Below, in pieces: positions 43,841 to 54,911 of a DNA stretch of 64,000 nucleotides (the first letter of the stretch is position 1; every line of letters starts with the position of its first letter). The stretch covers positions 3,968,001 through 4,032,000 of the forward strand of contig JAGVVL010000002.1 in NCBI GenBank assembly GCA_018287875.1. The letters run 5' to 3'. This DNA is from Nigrospora sphaerica (taxonomy: Eukaryota; Ascomycota; Sordariomycetes; Amphisphaeriales; Apiosporaceae). Under the pieces are notes generated by a model. That model had not been told where the DNA came from. It saw only the letters and a list, made by a program, of their open reading frames with translations, and did not search any database. The position numbers and the translations under genes were made by a program.

Positions 43841-45916
43841 TCAAGAGAAAAACTTCAACCCGCTCGTCCTTCGCTGCTCTACACACCACCTCTTCATACC
43901 GCTGGCGATGCGGATGCCAAAGTGGTCCGAGATGTAGTCGAACATGCCCAGGATGTAGTTCCACTGCGCCTCGTCGAGGAACGCGCCGGCCGCCACGGAG
44001 GTCATGGGCCAGATCATCATGTATGCCGTGTAGCGCTGCGCCAGGTCCGAGCCGCCCGTGCCGGCGGCCAGCTTGTACGGCCAGGACCCCTCGGGGCCGG
44101 CGGCCGGGTCCCCCGTGGGCGATGTCGGCGATGTCGGCGATGTCGGCGACGTCGGCGATGTCGGCGGCGTGGGCGATGTCGGCGGCGTCGGCGGCGACAG
44201 CGGGCCGTCCGTCTGCTGTTCTGTCAGGCCGAAGAAGTAGGCGATGCTCTGCACGACCTGGTTCGCGTCGTTGCGAGCGATCGCCCGGGCGGCCAGGTAG
44301 CCGGGCGACTCCAGCTGGGACATGCTGGCGGCACACCGGGCCATGATGTTGCCCATGAGCAGCCGCGCGGTGCACTCGGCGATCTGCAGACTCGCTTCCC
44401 TGAACGTCGGGTAGATGTACACCGGCCCCGGGGGAAAGAGCCGGCTGTCGGCCGCCGTCTCGCGGCGGTGGTCACAGACCGTGACCATGCCTGCGTCGCT
44501 GTCGTGGATGGACCGGTAGGAGCGTGGGAAAGTCTGGATGAGGGCTTCGGTCTGCCGGAAGGCGAGCTGTGCTTCGTGCTCCGAGAGCTGGTTTCCCAGC
44601 TCGAAAATTCCTGGGCAGCTCATACTCACCTGCGGCGTCGGTAGGGTTCCCGTGCCGCCCGAGATAGTCTGTTTCATGGCGTTGCTGCCGCGCACGTCGC
44701 CCGCTTCGTCGGGCCGTTCCGGGCAGGCCTCGGCGTCCTGGTCCGGGGTGACCCATACGTGGTACTTGGGGTCCTGGAGCCACCTGTGCCACATTTCCGA
44801 GCCCTTGTGCGGCGAGTAGAGACCTAGCTGTACTACTTTAACCTGCGGCCCGTCAGCGGTTACGTCGTGGACCGTGGGCAGCGAGAGCCCCGGCACTTAC
44901 CATTTCATTGGAGATGACGCGCAGGAGCAGGCGGTCGAGGGGCCCGCCGCTGAGAACCTTTTTACGGATGCCTACGACGGCAGCGGCCGCCGTGATGTGG
45001 GCGCACCAGCCTTGCGAATCATCCGAGCACAGGTGCTGCGTGGGCGTTAGCGAAGCGAGATGCAACCGAGGGGGGGTGGTGGCCTTCTTACTTCGAAGAG
45101 GCCGAGCATCAGAATAGAGGCGACCAGCTCGTCGTTGCCGCCTGAGCAATGCGGCTGCTGGACCTTCTGCTGGACTTTTTGCAGGGCTTTGCCGTACGCT
45201 ACCCTTGCCTGCAGGATGACGGACCTCGAGTTGGGCCGCATGGAGAAAGTGCCCAGGGACAAGGCCAGCAGACAGGCCGACAGGGTGTCGGACATGGTCG
45301 GCTGCGCACACACGGCCTTGAAGACGGGCAGGTAACCGGGGTCGAGCGTCTGCAGCGGCCCAGTCGTCCAGCCCTTGAAGTAGGCCAGGGTCAGTTCCTC
45401 CAAGTGGACCGGCATGGGCCGGGGCGGTCGGCGCCCTAAGGGATCCGGCCAGAGCGACCCTTCGCGGAGGCCGGCGGCATCGGGCACGCTGCCGTCGTAC
45501 ATGCGCGAGGTCCGCGAGAGGGCGCCGGCGAGGTCCAGCGACGGGTACGGTTGGCCGCGGCCCACCGACATGTCGCGGGCGAGGGCGGGCCCGCTGGCGT
45601 TGCTGGCGTGCCTCCTGGTGGACTTGGTGCTCGGCTTGCGGTTCTTCACCTTTTCCGTCATGTCCATGATCTTCAGGCCCTCCTCCGGGTAGCCGAGGCA
45701 GGAGCGGCCGGTCCGACGGCACTTGAGGCATTCGGGTCGTACCTCGTCACACTAGGTGGCTGTAAGTCCCGGGCCAAAAACGCGCGCATACCAAAAAGTT
45801 TTTTTTTTCTTCTTTGTTCTCGCTGTCGCGCGCGCTCTCTCTTTCTCTATACCGCTTACCTTAACGCGCCGTCGCCGGCAATTGTGGCACGCGGTCGAGC
45901 GTCCAGTGTACAGCAT
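43841..45916 (-). CDS. Zn2Cys6 transcription factor (617 aa)
   Basis: The model is complement(join(43841..44842, 44901..45035, 45092..45751, 45860..45916)); all four exons are in phase. Exon 1 is only 57 nt and encodes MLYTGRSTACHNCRRRRVK; exon 2 opens with CDEVRPECLKCRRTGRSC. Together they form a complete binuclear zinc cluster CX2CX6CX6CX2CX6C. The donor GTAAGC and acceptor CTAG are good. Later parts are the helical fungal effector region (LEELTLAYFKGWTTGPLQTL; PHKGSEMWHRWLQDP). A Thr-Ser-Pro repeat, SPTSPTSPTSPTSPT, lies in exon 4 and is coded by a 9-nt microsatellite near 44115-44200. The targets are unknown. Confidence 0.9.
44115..44200 (-). repeat. In-gene 9-nt microsatellite coding Thr-Ser-Pro
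   Basis: On the plus strand the unit is GGCGATGTC with variants GGCGACGTC and GGCGGCGTG/C, about nine units. It encodes Ser-Pro-Thr repeats in the transcription factor read on the minus strand. Length polymorphism between strains is likely and would stay in frame. Confidence 0.85.
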
Positions 45917-47176
45917 TTTGTTGATCGTGAGTAAAGCTCGCCGCCGAAGCCAACCGGAGGGGTTGGCATGTCGAGGCCGGTGAGAGGAGAGACCCGATCA
46001 CACCGGCTCTGGCTGGTTTTGGAGCCCAGGAAGGGGGGGGGGGGGCGATGGCGATCCAGGCTGGCCCGTCGTCTACTACTACCTAGCGCGCGTTGCATCT
46101 TAGTACATGCCATCCGTACCATCCGCCAACTAGTACGGGGTTTCCATTAGCGTGACGCCCCGAAAGGAGCCGGCTGACGGGAAGGCAGGCGGTGACGACG
46201 ACGCGGCAAGAAGTTGGGAGCCGGAGAAGAAGGGTTGGGGGGGGGGGGACTGAGGAGGGTTTTCTCGTACGTACCGGCCAGGTGGAATAGGAAAAAGAAG
46301 AAGAGGTAGATGAAGAACCAATGGGTCGCGAGAGAGGGTTGGTGCTGGATGGAAAGGGCTTACTTTGTACAAGGATAGATGGGAAAGGCTTGGAGGATGC
46401 AGGAACGAACGGGAGGGGGGGCACGCGGCGCGGCGCGGTTCAGCTCAACTCAGCTCGGTAATGTACAGTTTTATCGCGGTCGCCCATCCGAATCCATGGC
46501 CGTTTCGCTGGTTTCAGGGCGGGAAACGAAGCAGAAACGGGGAACGGGACGGCCACTGATGGCTTGCTGGAACGGGGACAACGGGGTATCCAGACAGGAA
46601 GGCCGGCGGCTCGGCGCCCTCCCTTCTCCGCCGATTCGACCCGACGAGGCCGCGCTCCCTCTAACCCAGCCCATGACTCGGTCCACTGTGGCAGCGGTCG
46701 TGGCAGGAGTTGCCGCGAATCACAGGCGACGTTGCTTCCGGGCCCCCCCGGTCAAGCGTCGTGACGCTAGAGGGGAAGATCGTGAGCCCCCCCCCCCCCC
46801 GAATCCCAACTCCGCCTTCGCCCTCGACTCAATGCCGCAAAGGCCCCCGCCAGTACAGCACAGCCACTCCACAGAAACCGATGAGTTGGCCGTGGCCCAT
46901 GCGACTGTCACAGTGATTAGGTTTTAGAGACTATGTACAAGGTATGCCGGCTCGCGAACAGGGCGTTCCCGGCTCGTCTTCCGGGCGGTTGCTACCCTGT
47001 CACGGCAGCGCAAACCCCGGCTTCGTGCTTCGGTCGGTACCTTGGCAAACCCGAGGGTTCCCGCGACCACAACCCCTACCGCCCCGAGCATTCACCTGTC
47101 CATCCGTTCGCCCGTGTCCATCCTCTCGCCCGTGTCCGCCTCCCTCGCACCACCGCTTGGCGCCATCGACGCCTCC
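45917..47176. other. Intergenic stretch rich in G/C homopolymers
   Basis: 1.26 kb with the promoter of the 617-aa factor. It contains G13 at about 46033-46045, G12 at about 46237-46248 and C14 at about 46787-46800. ORFs here overlap antisense ORFs and match nothing. Confidence 0.5.
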
Positions 47177-47951
47177 TCAAGGCCCGTACTCGGGCCAGTT
47201 GATGGCCGCCACGTCGTCGTAGCAGTTCACGACGTTGGCGAACTCGTAGCTGGCCAGGCTGCCCTTGGGGAGCTCGGGGAGCGAGGCGCACTGGGCCACG
47301 AGGGTGATGGCGACGCAACCCTCGGGCACCGCCCCGTCCGAGGGCAGGAAGCGGACCGTTGTGAACCGCTGGCCCGGGTAGTACGGCACCTCCCGGTCGC
47401 AGGCGGCGTACGTGCCCGGCACCGGCGCGCCGAGTGTCGGGTACACGACGGGGAAGCGCTGGAGCTGCACGCCGGGCGTCCCGGACCCGACGTCGAGGTT
47501 GATGTCGCGCAGCGCGCCCGCTTCGTCGCCGCCGTCGCCCCCCTCGACGTAGAGGCCGAAGGGGAACGGCGGCGTGCCCCCCGTCGTCTGCGTCTGCGCG
47601 CGGTGGTAGTACGTCTCCTCGGCGGTGCCTGCTCGCATCAGCCCCCCGGCCCTTTTCCGCCGTTGCCTGTCCGGAGGGGGGGCGGTGGGGGCGCTACTCA
47701 CCGTTCTGGTAGAAGATCCTGCCGCCTTCGGCCAAAAGTACGACATCGTTGGTGCCGGCGCCTGTGTGCACCCCGCTGAGGACCCAGTGGTTGATGGAAG
47801 GCGTGAAGTCCTTGGCCGGGTCCGTGACGTTGGCCACGAGGCGGAACCCGGTAGACAACGATGTGGGCGGGTAGTGAGGCACTTGACGGCCGGCGAGAGG
47901 CACGGCCGAGGCGAGCCCGACGAGGCCGAGGGGTACTATCGAGTTCATCAT
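47177..47951 (-). CDS. Small secreted protein, fungal family of unknown function
   Basis: The model is complement(join(47177..47628, 47702..47951)), 233 aa; donor GTGAGT, acceptor GCAG, split Gly codon restored in frame. The start is one of two adjacent Met codons (47951 or 47948). Residues 1-16 or so (MNSIVPLGLVGLASA) are a signal peptide. The mature part begins with PPTSLSTGFRLVANV and NHWVLSGVHTGAGTNDVVL, then GLYVEGG, and contains several Cys (ACDREV, EGCVAITLVAQC, NVVNCYDD), so disulfides are likely. It resembles a family of secreted ascomycete proteins with a TSxGFRLVANV-type opening; no function is known to me. Confidence 0.85.
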
Positions 47952-49741
47952 ATCGCTGTCCGACAAGAGAGCCAATGCGACTGGGCCTGGCTACGGTGCG
48001 GGATGGGCTGGGAGGAGGCGAGGCAGCGAAGGTGTAGAACTGTGCCGAGTGCCGTCGAGAAACAGGACTGCCAGGCTGGGGCGACGAAGGCGCTTTATGT
48101 ATCGGGTCGCTGCGTATGGGCAGTTCGTATTTTGATGCTTTGCGGCCCCGGCCTCGCTGGCACCGTCAACAAATATTCAAGACCGCCGTTCTTCGGGGAC
48201 GACTCGAGGTGGTGTCAGCACCGGCAAACCTGCATCAACACGAGCTTTCGGCCCGCCCCCCTTCCTATACCACCGTGTTTGCCAATCTAGCTTCTTTCAG
48301 CACCAATGATGCAATTGGGCCCTCTTGCCTGGTTGGGTCTCTGGGCACCTGTTCATCGGTCCGCTTCGTTAGCTTGAGGGGCGTTCGTGCTTTTGACTTC
48401 CATTCCTCCGAGCCTACGGACCAGGGCTTGGGATTTCTGGAGAAAGCTGGAAGCCTGATGGAGATGCTCCATAAAACACCAAAGGCCCTATACCAACGGC
48501 GCGAAGTCGCACAAGCTCCGCGTGGGCATTCGGCGCCTTCTCTTCTGTTTTTGCCAGTACATATCGGGTTACCTACCCGGCTTGCGTACTGACACCCACC
48601 CGAAGCGTACTGCAGATGCCGTCTCGAGAGCTGCCCGAGACCGAGCCAGTGCCTGGCCACTGGCTGACTCGGTGAGTATAAGCAGGCAGTGACCAAAATA
48701 GCCGCATGATTCAGCAGGCCTCCATGCAAGGCCCTTACTAAGAACCGGCCGGTACCCGTCCCTTCGTATTCAGTCCCCTCCTGAGGGTCAATACCAGAAA
48801 TTTATTGGCCATCATGTCCAACGACAGCTGTGGAAGGTGCAACGTTGCCGAATCGAGACATGTTGCCATCCCTCCCGAACCACATCGGGATACGATGTTC
48901 GCACCGGTGCCTGTGGTACCTCTTGCGCAGGTACTTGGACGACGTTTTCCCTGGTCGTCTGACATCCATCTTCTTGGCTCCCGTCGACGCGAGGGGTTTC
49001 CCGATGTGGCAATGCAACGGGAAGCAGGTGCTCTAGTCTGCAAGCTACCCGGGAGCCTCCGGGGGTCCCTCAGAGCGCACCCATAGTTGTGGTTACAAAG
49101 AGAATTTAGGACGAAATGGGCAAACGCTAGCCACGAGCATGCTATGTAGGTTGCCCAGAAGGAAGCGAGGCTTATGGACACCGTACCCCTGTAAACGGGA
49201 TCCCACTGCCAAGGTCCCAATGTTCCCAAATCGGATTTGTCTGATCTGGTACGGCTGAGGGTCCAGTCCACAAGGCAAGCCGGGCCGCTAGGGAGCTCGC
49301 TTGGCACAGTTGACCGGCAGATACGGCCGAGAGCCCCATTTGTGAGGGGTGGGAGGACGGGGCTGTCAGACTCGTATCTCGAGGGGCTTCCCCCAGGCCC
49401 CCTGATCCCATTGTCTCACATTCGGGCAAGATTGTCATCACGGCGATAAAGCCTTTCGGCAGAGAGACAGTAACGGAAGCAATCACTCTCCGTGCGGGTT
49501 AAGATTATATTTGGCATCTGCCACCGGCGGGGGCGAGAGCGTCCGGGGCACTTCGATTATGATGTCTACTTCCACGGCTCCTGGGGACGAGCGGTCGACC
49601 GGGTGCCCCAACCAGCTCTACTGTACAGACATAACAACACTGGGCTCCCGGTGGGAACGCTCGGCGCATTGTGGGTTTGTGTGTTGTTCTCGCCCATACC
49701 ACCGAGGAAGACGCGACAAGAGGTGCAAAAGGAGAAAAAGG
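47952..49741. other. Intergenic stretch, no protein gene recognised
   Basis: 1.8 kb. The ORF at 48116-48592 (158 codons) and others at 48738-49307 match no family and lack splice structure. The right end borders the tRNA-like element. Confidence 0.45.
49735..49739 (-). terminator. RNA polymerase III terminator of the tRNA-like gene
   Basis: TTTTT on the minus strand, just after the acceptor 3' strand of the tRNA-like element. Confidence 0.55.
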
Positions 49742-49828
49742 TAACCGAAGGAGGAATCGAACCCCCTTATGATAGTAGGTAAGAGATTCTATAATGATAC
49801 TACGCTCTACCATTCCACCAGTTCGGTC
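49742..49828 (-). tRNA. tRNA-like gene, isotype unresolved, probable intron
   Basis: Read on the minus strand, GACCGAA pairs with TTCGGTT as a 7-bp acceptor (one G-U pair), and the T arm GGGGG-TTCGATT-CCTCC is nearly perfect, containing an exact B box GGTTCGATTCC. An A-box-like TGGTGGAATGG is present, and a T5 terminator follows at 49735-49739. GTAGT/ACTAT can form the anticodon stem with a 22-nt loop, implying an intron of about 15 nt; that reading gives CAT as the anticodon. However, the D stem does not pair well (GGTG against GAGC), and position 37 would be T. It may be a diverged tRNA or a tRNA pseudogene. Confidence 0.55.
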
Positions 49829-50744
49829 ACTAGGGGTATAAGACAAATTCGCTTAAGTATTGTAGTCGGGTATAGCTCGAAACTAGAGAGAAGGAGAAGC
49901 GAGTGTTGTTGGGACACAGTGGGCTTGAGCTAAGTGGTTAGATGTGGCCGACATGGCGGTGGCTGAGCCTTGCGTGCTGTTACCGTCTTCGTTCTCTCGT
50001 CTGTCTTTGATTTCTGGCGGAGAAGAAATTTTCGAAGCAGAGACGCGCCGGGAGGGACATCCGCAATGGTGACTGGACACAGGGTCCTCCAGGTTCTTCG
50101 GGTCCTGTGCGATCGCAAGCCAGACTGACTGGCGGAGCGCCGTCTTTCGAACCCAACACGTAATCGGCAATTTCAGTAGTAGACTGCCATATGAGACCGT
50201 TATCACCCTAAACAGCTCCGAGAGGCCCTGATAAACGCCTGCGCGGACCTGACGCTGGTTCTATTAGTCACCAGAACCCGAGCGTATCATTAATGCCGAT
50301 GCGAGGGATCGAGTGAGCATTCCGCTCCGCCAGCGAAGCGCTGTAGGAATGCAGCTGGTCACTTCCAAGTGGTGCTTGTTGACCGCAAAAATACAAGCCG
50401 TCTGACCTGTCACGCTCAGGTAATGGATATTGGCGTCGTCGTGACCACCTCAATGCTCAGCGACTCGTGCAGAAGGCATGTAGTTCTTGCGACGTGCAGC
50501 CGGGCGAGCATGTGCTTGCAGTCTTTTCTGCTGGATCAATAGAAGACATCCGCCCGCCGCCGCCTCCGGGGTTTTTGTGGCCGGCAGGCCCAGATAGGCC
50601 CACCGGCCTGTAAGTTGCAAGGCGTGGCCGAAGATGCTGGGCCAGCAAAGCTGTAGGTACCCTACAATTGACTGCCCATTCTGTAGACTGAGGGTGAATG
50701 CCGACGCGGCGTGATGGGCACGCCTTGATGACGCACAATTTTGC
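49829..50744. other. Intergenic stretch
   Basis: About 900 bases with the 3' region of POP4 at the right. No gene seen. Confidence 0.5.
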
Positions 50745-51443
50745 TCATATGTTCTTCAGGTAATGTGCCTTGAACTTCTTATTCGCTCTGTCCCCGGACC
50801 GGTACTGAAATTGGTCGCCATGTACTTCGAAGGCGAAACAGGAAGGCGCATCTTGTTGGTCCACGGCTGGCGCTGGTGGTTTGTCTTCGGCCGGCACCTG
50901 GAATCGAAACATGGTCTTCTCCTTGGGCACAAGCTTGATGTGGTTCTTCTTGGTGATAATCTCAAAGGCGAATTTGGAATCCTTCACGACAATGCCCCGG
51001 ATGCCCACTCGACTGGGACATGCGCTCCGCACGACGTCGATCTCGGCGCCGTGGTAGTCGGCAGCACTCAGCTTGGCAGCGGCGCTTTGTCCGCCGGTGT
51101 AGAGCTCATTTCCGAGAAGCTCACGCATGTAGCCGATCCACAGCTTGTTCAAGGGCGCAAAGGTCTCATAGCGCCTTCCCTCCTTGGGTATATCATAGAG
51201 TCCGAGCCGGCGCCGCTGCGTCGACGTTAGAGGTTTGGGCTTGAGGGCCTTGCGACGTCGTTTTTTGTCCTCGCGCGCCTTCCGTCTTGCTTCACGGGCG
51301 TTGGCCGCGGGGGGCGGAGAGCTGGGCCGGAGCAGGAGGGACCGATACTGGATCTTCTCGGTGAAGATGCGCGAAACGCTGTCGGGGCTGTGGGCGCGGG
51401 ACAGCAGGTCGTGGGTGACGGACGGGGTGTTGGAGGACGACAT
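50745..51443 (-). CDS. pop4: RNase P/MRP protein subunit POP4 (Rpp29)
   Basis: A single exon of 232 aa from the Met at 51443; the frame extends upstream to 51494, but MSSSNTPSVTHDLLSR is the natural start. The N-terminal half is basic (REARRKAREDKKRRRKALKPK). The C-terminal half is the Sm-like beta barrel of Rpp29: YHGAEIDVVRSACPSRVGIRGIVV, then DSKFAFEIITKKNHIKLVPKE and FRFQVP. The length fits fungal homologues. The protein binds the RNA of nuclear RNase P and RNase MRP, which process tRNA 5' ends and pre-rRNA. It is divergent from the acyltransferase gene and shares an 886-base intergenic promoter region with it. Confidence 0.95.
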   Translation of the reverse strand: MSSSNTPSVTHDLLSRAHSPDSVSRIFTEKIQYRSLLLRPSSPPPAANAREARRKAREDKKRRRKALKPKPLTSTQRRRLGLYDIPKEGRRYETFAPLNKLWIGYMRELLGNELYTGGQSAAAKLSAADYHGAEIDVVRSACPSRVGIRGIVVKDSKFAFEIITKKNHIKLVPKEKTMFRFQVPAEDKPPAPAVDQQDAPSCFAFEVHGDQFQYRSGDRANKKFKAHYLKNI

Positions 51444-52329
51444 GGTGGTCGAGTAATCGGGGACGGCCAGTCGGGGTTGTCGCTCGCCCGGCAATCGGCT
51501 CTAATGAATGGGCGTGGTGTCTTTCGCGTGGGCGGTTTTGGCGCGTCCGGTGTTGTCGAGCTGCGTCGTAAAAATTTCGGTAGCGAACGAATGCAGATTA
51601 CGTATCTCGGGTCACGATATGGAATGAATAGCAATCCCGTCCCATGGGATCCATCCATCGAACTCTTCCAAGGTTCAACTTCCATGCAAAAGCAACCACT
51701 GTGGGCGATGTTGGTTGGTGGGGCCTCCAGCTTTTAGGACCTTGACAGCCCGCCAGTGGAGAGGAGCCTAAAGAGTCCCCGGACCTGGGCACGTAACAGG
51801 GCCTTTCGAAGGCCCTAGAGGCACGATCCGGCTCCATCCTTCCCCTCCTTCCACCCAATCCATCGCCCTACCTAACGTTTAGATGTATGCACAGCGATGG
51901 AGTCCGAGTCAATGCCGTCCCTGACTTTCCCCCCAGTTCGCTCACTGTCGGCCCCCCGGGTGGCTTTTGGTTCACATGCCACTGAGACCTCGGCTCGAAA
52001 CGGCGCAGATCAACGCCCGGCTGGACCATCCGTCATGACCGCTTCGTTGATTCGCCGCAATACCAATCTGCCAGATCTGGTCCTCTCGCTCTGCTGCTGT
52101 CTGGATCGGTAGTTACTCGCTACCAAACCATCGTCGGGCCTCTCTCTGCGACTCCCGCCCCGGACACCCTGCGATGCGCAGCTGTCCATTACTTCGGCTG
52201 TAGGCCATTCTTTCGCCCTCGCTAGGAGTTGCGCGGCACCGACTTCGTACATCCTCACCAGCGTCCCTCGTCCTCCTTGTTCCGTCCCTGTGCGAATCGA
52301 TACGACCGTCGCCGTCGACAGCCGCTACC
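51444..52329. promoter_or_regulatory. Shared divergent promoter region, POP4 and acyltransferase
   Basis: 886 bases separate two start codons pointing away from each other, so both promoters must lie here. I cannot point to specific binding sites with confidence. No gene is visible between. Confidence 0.55.
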
Positions 52330-54911
52330 ATGGCCCAAGAAGACGACCCGACGCGCAATTCGGCGCCCGACCTCCAGATTTTGGGCGACCAGATCACGCT
52401 CCAGCCCCGGAGCTATGTCGAGCCGGCTCAACACGAGAAGGAGGAGGCGCTGATGCACCACATGGCCAGGTTCCGGTCTGAGCCTCTCCAGTTCCTCCGC
52501 GAAGTCTCGCTCTACGTCTCGGGCACCGGTTGGCGCGCCTACGACAAAGTCATTGGCCAGCCCATCTTCTATCCAGGCTTCTCCGAGCAGATGAAGAACG
52601 CCGTCGTCTCGGCCCCCCTGCTGCAGAGCCGCATCAGGGAACTGGCCGATATGCGCTTGGAGGTGGAAGAGAGGGAAGGCTGGCTCCGGAAGGACGACCC
52701 CAGCTTTGCTGTCAAAAGGGCGCACCGGCGATCCGTCATCGAACACGGCCTGCAGGAGGTAGCCGAGAAGCTGACGAACGATATGATCTGCAAGTTTGAA
52801 AGCAAGACGTTCATTCGCGGTGCTTATTACATGGTCACGCAGCTCCTCACGAGGGCTTATCATCAAGGTATGTGCCGGGCGGCCCCCGGCCACCGGTGTT
52901 CCCGCGCGCTGACGGCAAGTACGCAGGCATTCACGTCTCTAGCGAGGAAGTGCTGCGACTACGCAAAGTGGCCGAGGAAGCCGAGAGAAAGAAGCAGAGC
53001 ATCATATTCCTGCCCTCCCACCGGTCTCACGTCGATTACGTCTCCATGCAATTGATCTGTTATCGCCTGGGTCTCGCTTTGCCCGTCGTGGTTGCTGGCG
53101 ACAATCTCAACCTCCCCATCGTAGGCACTTTCCTCCAGAATGCCGGCGCCATGTGGATACGGCGGTCCTTTGGGAACGACTTGCTGTATACGACCCTGGT
53201 TCAGGCTTACATAGACACCCTCCTTCAGGGAGGCTACAACTTCGAATGTTTCATCGAGGGCGGCCGGTCGCGAACAGGCAAGCTCTTGTCGCCGAAATTC
53301 GGAATCCTCAGCTTTATCCTAGACAGCATCCTGTCGGGCCGGGTCGAGGATGCCATAATATGCCCTGTCAGTACCCAGTACGACAAGGTGATCGAGACGG
53401 AGGGCTATGTGACCGAATTGCTTGGCGTGCCCAAGAAAAGGGAAAACCTGGCCGATTTTCTTAGTGGCGGCTCGAGCGTGTTATCACTGCGGCTTGGGCG
53501 CGTCGATGTGCGCTTTCACGAGCCCTGGAGCCTCCGAGGATATATCGACGACCAGCTTAAAAACTTCACCCAGGTGCCTCGGGACCTGACAGCGAAATCT
53601 CCCGACGCCGTTCGGATAAGGCAGAAGCTACTGAGAACCATGGGTTACAAGGTTTTGTCCGAGATTAACGACGTTTCCGTGGTGATGCCGACGGCCCTGA
53701 TCGGAACTATCCTGCTAACACTGCGTGGACGCGGAGTTGGCAAGTCAGAGCTGATGCGGCGCGTGGAGTGGTTGTCAGATCGCGTCCGGGCCAAAGGCGG
53801 TCGGGTCGCCCATTTCGGAAACGCCCCTCTCGCCGACGTGGTGGAGCGCGGCTTGGACGTGTTGGGCCGGGACCTCGTTGGAGTCGTTCAGGGCCTGGCC
53901 GAGCCAACATACTACGCCGTCGACCGTTTCCAGCTCTCGTTTTACCGCAACATGACGATACATCTGTTTATATCCGAGGCTCTGGTCAGTGCCAGCATGT
54001 ACACCCGCGTGAAGCAGGGCGGCGGTCCCGTCAACCAGGACATCTCCTACGAGGCCCTGCGCGATCAGGTCTTGTTCCTTTCTTCGCTGTTCCGAGGCGA
54101 ATTCATTTTTCCGAGCGAAGGCCTTGCCGCGAATCTGGAAAAGACGCTGGCTGGCCTCGAAACCGATCGGGTTATTTACCTGAAGCGCGCCGACGACGGC
54201 AAGATCCTCCAGGTTGGCCTCTCGGCCGAAGAACGCAAGGCAGGCAGAGAAAACTACGACTTCTACTGTTTCCTCATCTGGCCCTTCATTGAAGCCAGTT
54301 GGCTGGCCGCCATCTCTCTCATGGGCCTCACACCGTCTCTGGACCAGAAGGAAGAAATCTGGATCGAGACGGCAAAAGCGCAAAACAGTGCGCAGCTGGT
54401 GAGTTCCGCTCCCTCGTGCCCAAGTGTAGCGTGCTAACTCGACACTTCATAGCTCGGGAAAACACTGTACCACCAAGGCGATCTTTCGTACTTCGAGGCC
54501 GTCAACAAGGAAACACTCAAGAATGCCTATACTCGCTTTGAGGAGGAAGGTATTCTCTACGCGGTCAAATCCAAAGATGCCAAGGTGCCCGCCCGCCTCC
54601 GCGTCGCCCCCGAGTGGTTGCCGCCACGCGACCCGGCCACGGGCGCGCTTGTGGCCTCGGGCCGTCTCTGGGAGTTTACCGAGAAGATCGCCAGCAGCCG
54701 GCGAGAAGGAAAGAACCGTCGTGACGGCGCCACCGTTAGTACCCGCGTTCTCCGTCTTACCGACCTGCTCGGCCGCCGGTTGTTTGAAGCGGCCAGCAGC
54801 CCGGACGGCGTGAAGGGGTCGCGGCTCTCAGCAGAAGAGGCGGCACGGGTGAAGACGCTTGTCAAAGAGGAGCGGCGGCGGAGGAAGATGGAGGGAAGGG
54901 CCCATCTGTGA
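52330..54911 (+). CDS. Glycerol-3-phosphate acyltransferase (PlsB/GPAT-DHAPAT type)
   Basis: The model is join(52330..52867, 52927..54398, 54453..54911), 822 aa; donors GTATGT and GTGAGT, acceptors CAG and TAG, all in phase. The acyltransferase blocks appear in order: LPSHRSHVDYV (HX4D catalytic pair, about His211/Asp216), GAMWIRRSFG, FIEGGRSRTGK, and IICPVSTQYDKV. This architecture matches the PlsB/animal mitochondrial GPAT and DHAPAT group, not the smaller yeast Gat1/Gat2 type. It makes lysophosphatidate, the first step of glycerolipid synthesis. Two hydrophobic regions (VVMPTALIGTILL and FYCFLIWPFIEASWLAAISL) could sit in or at a membrane. Whether it works in mitochondria, peroxisomes or ER is open. 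The C-terminus is strongly basic. Confidence 0.92.

Noticed and set aside
44616..44634. GTGAGT...CCCAG pair resembling a 19-nt intron in the 617-aa regulator
   Set aside because: Too short for a fungal intron, and the frame is open without removing it.
48116..48592. 158-codon ORF on the plus strand
   Set aside because: No family resemblance, no signal or membrane segment, and overlapping antisense ORFs of similar length.
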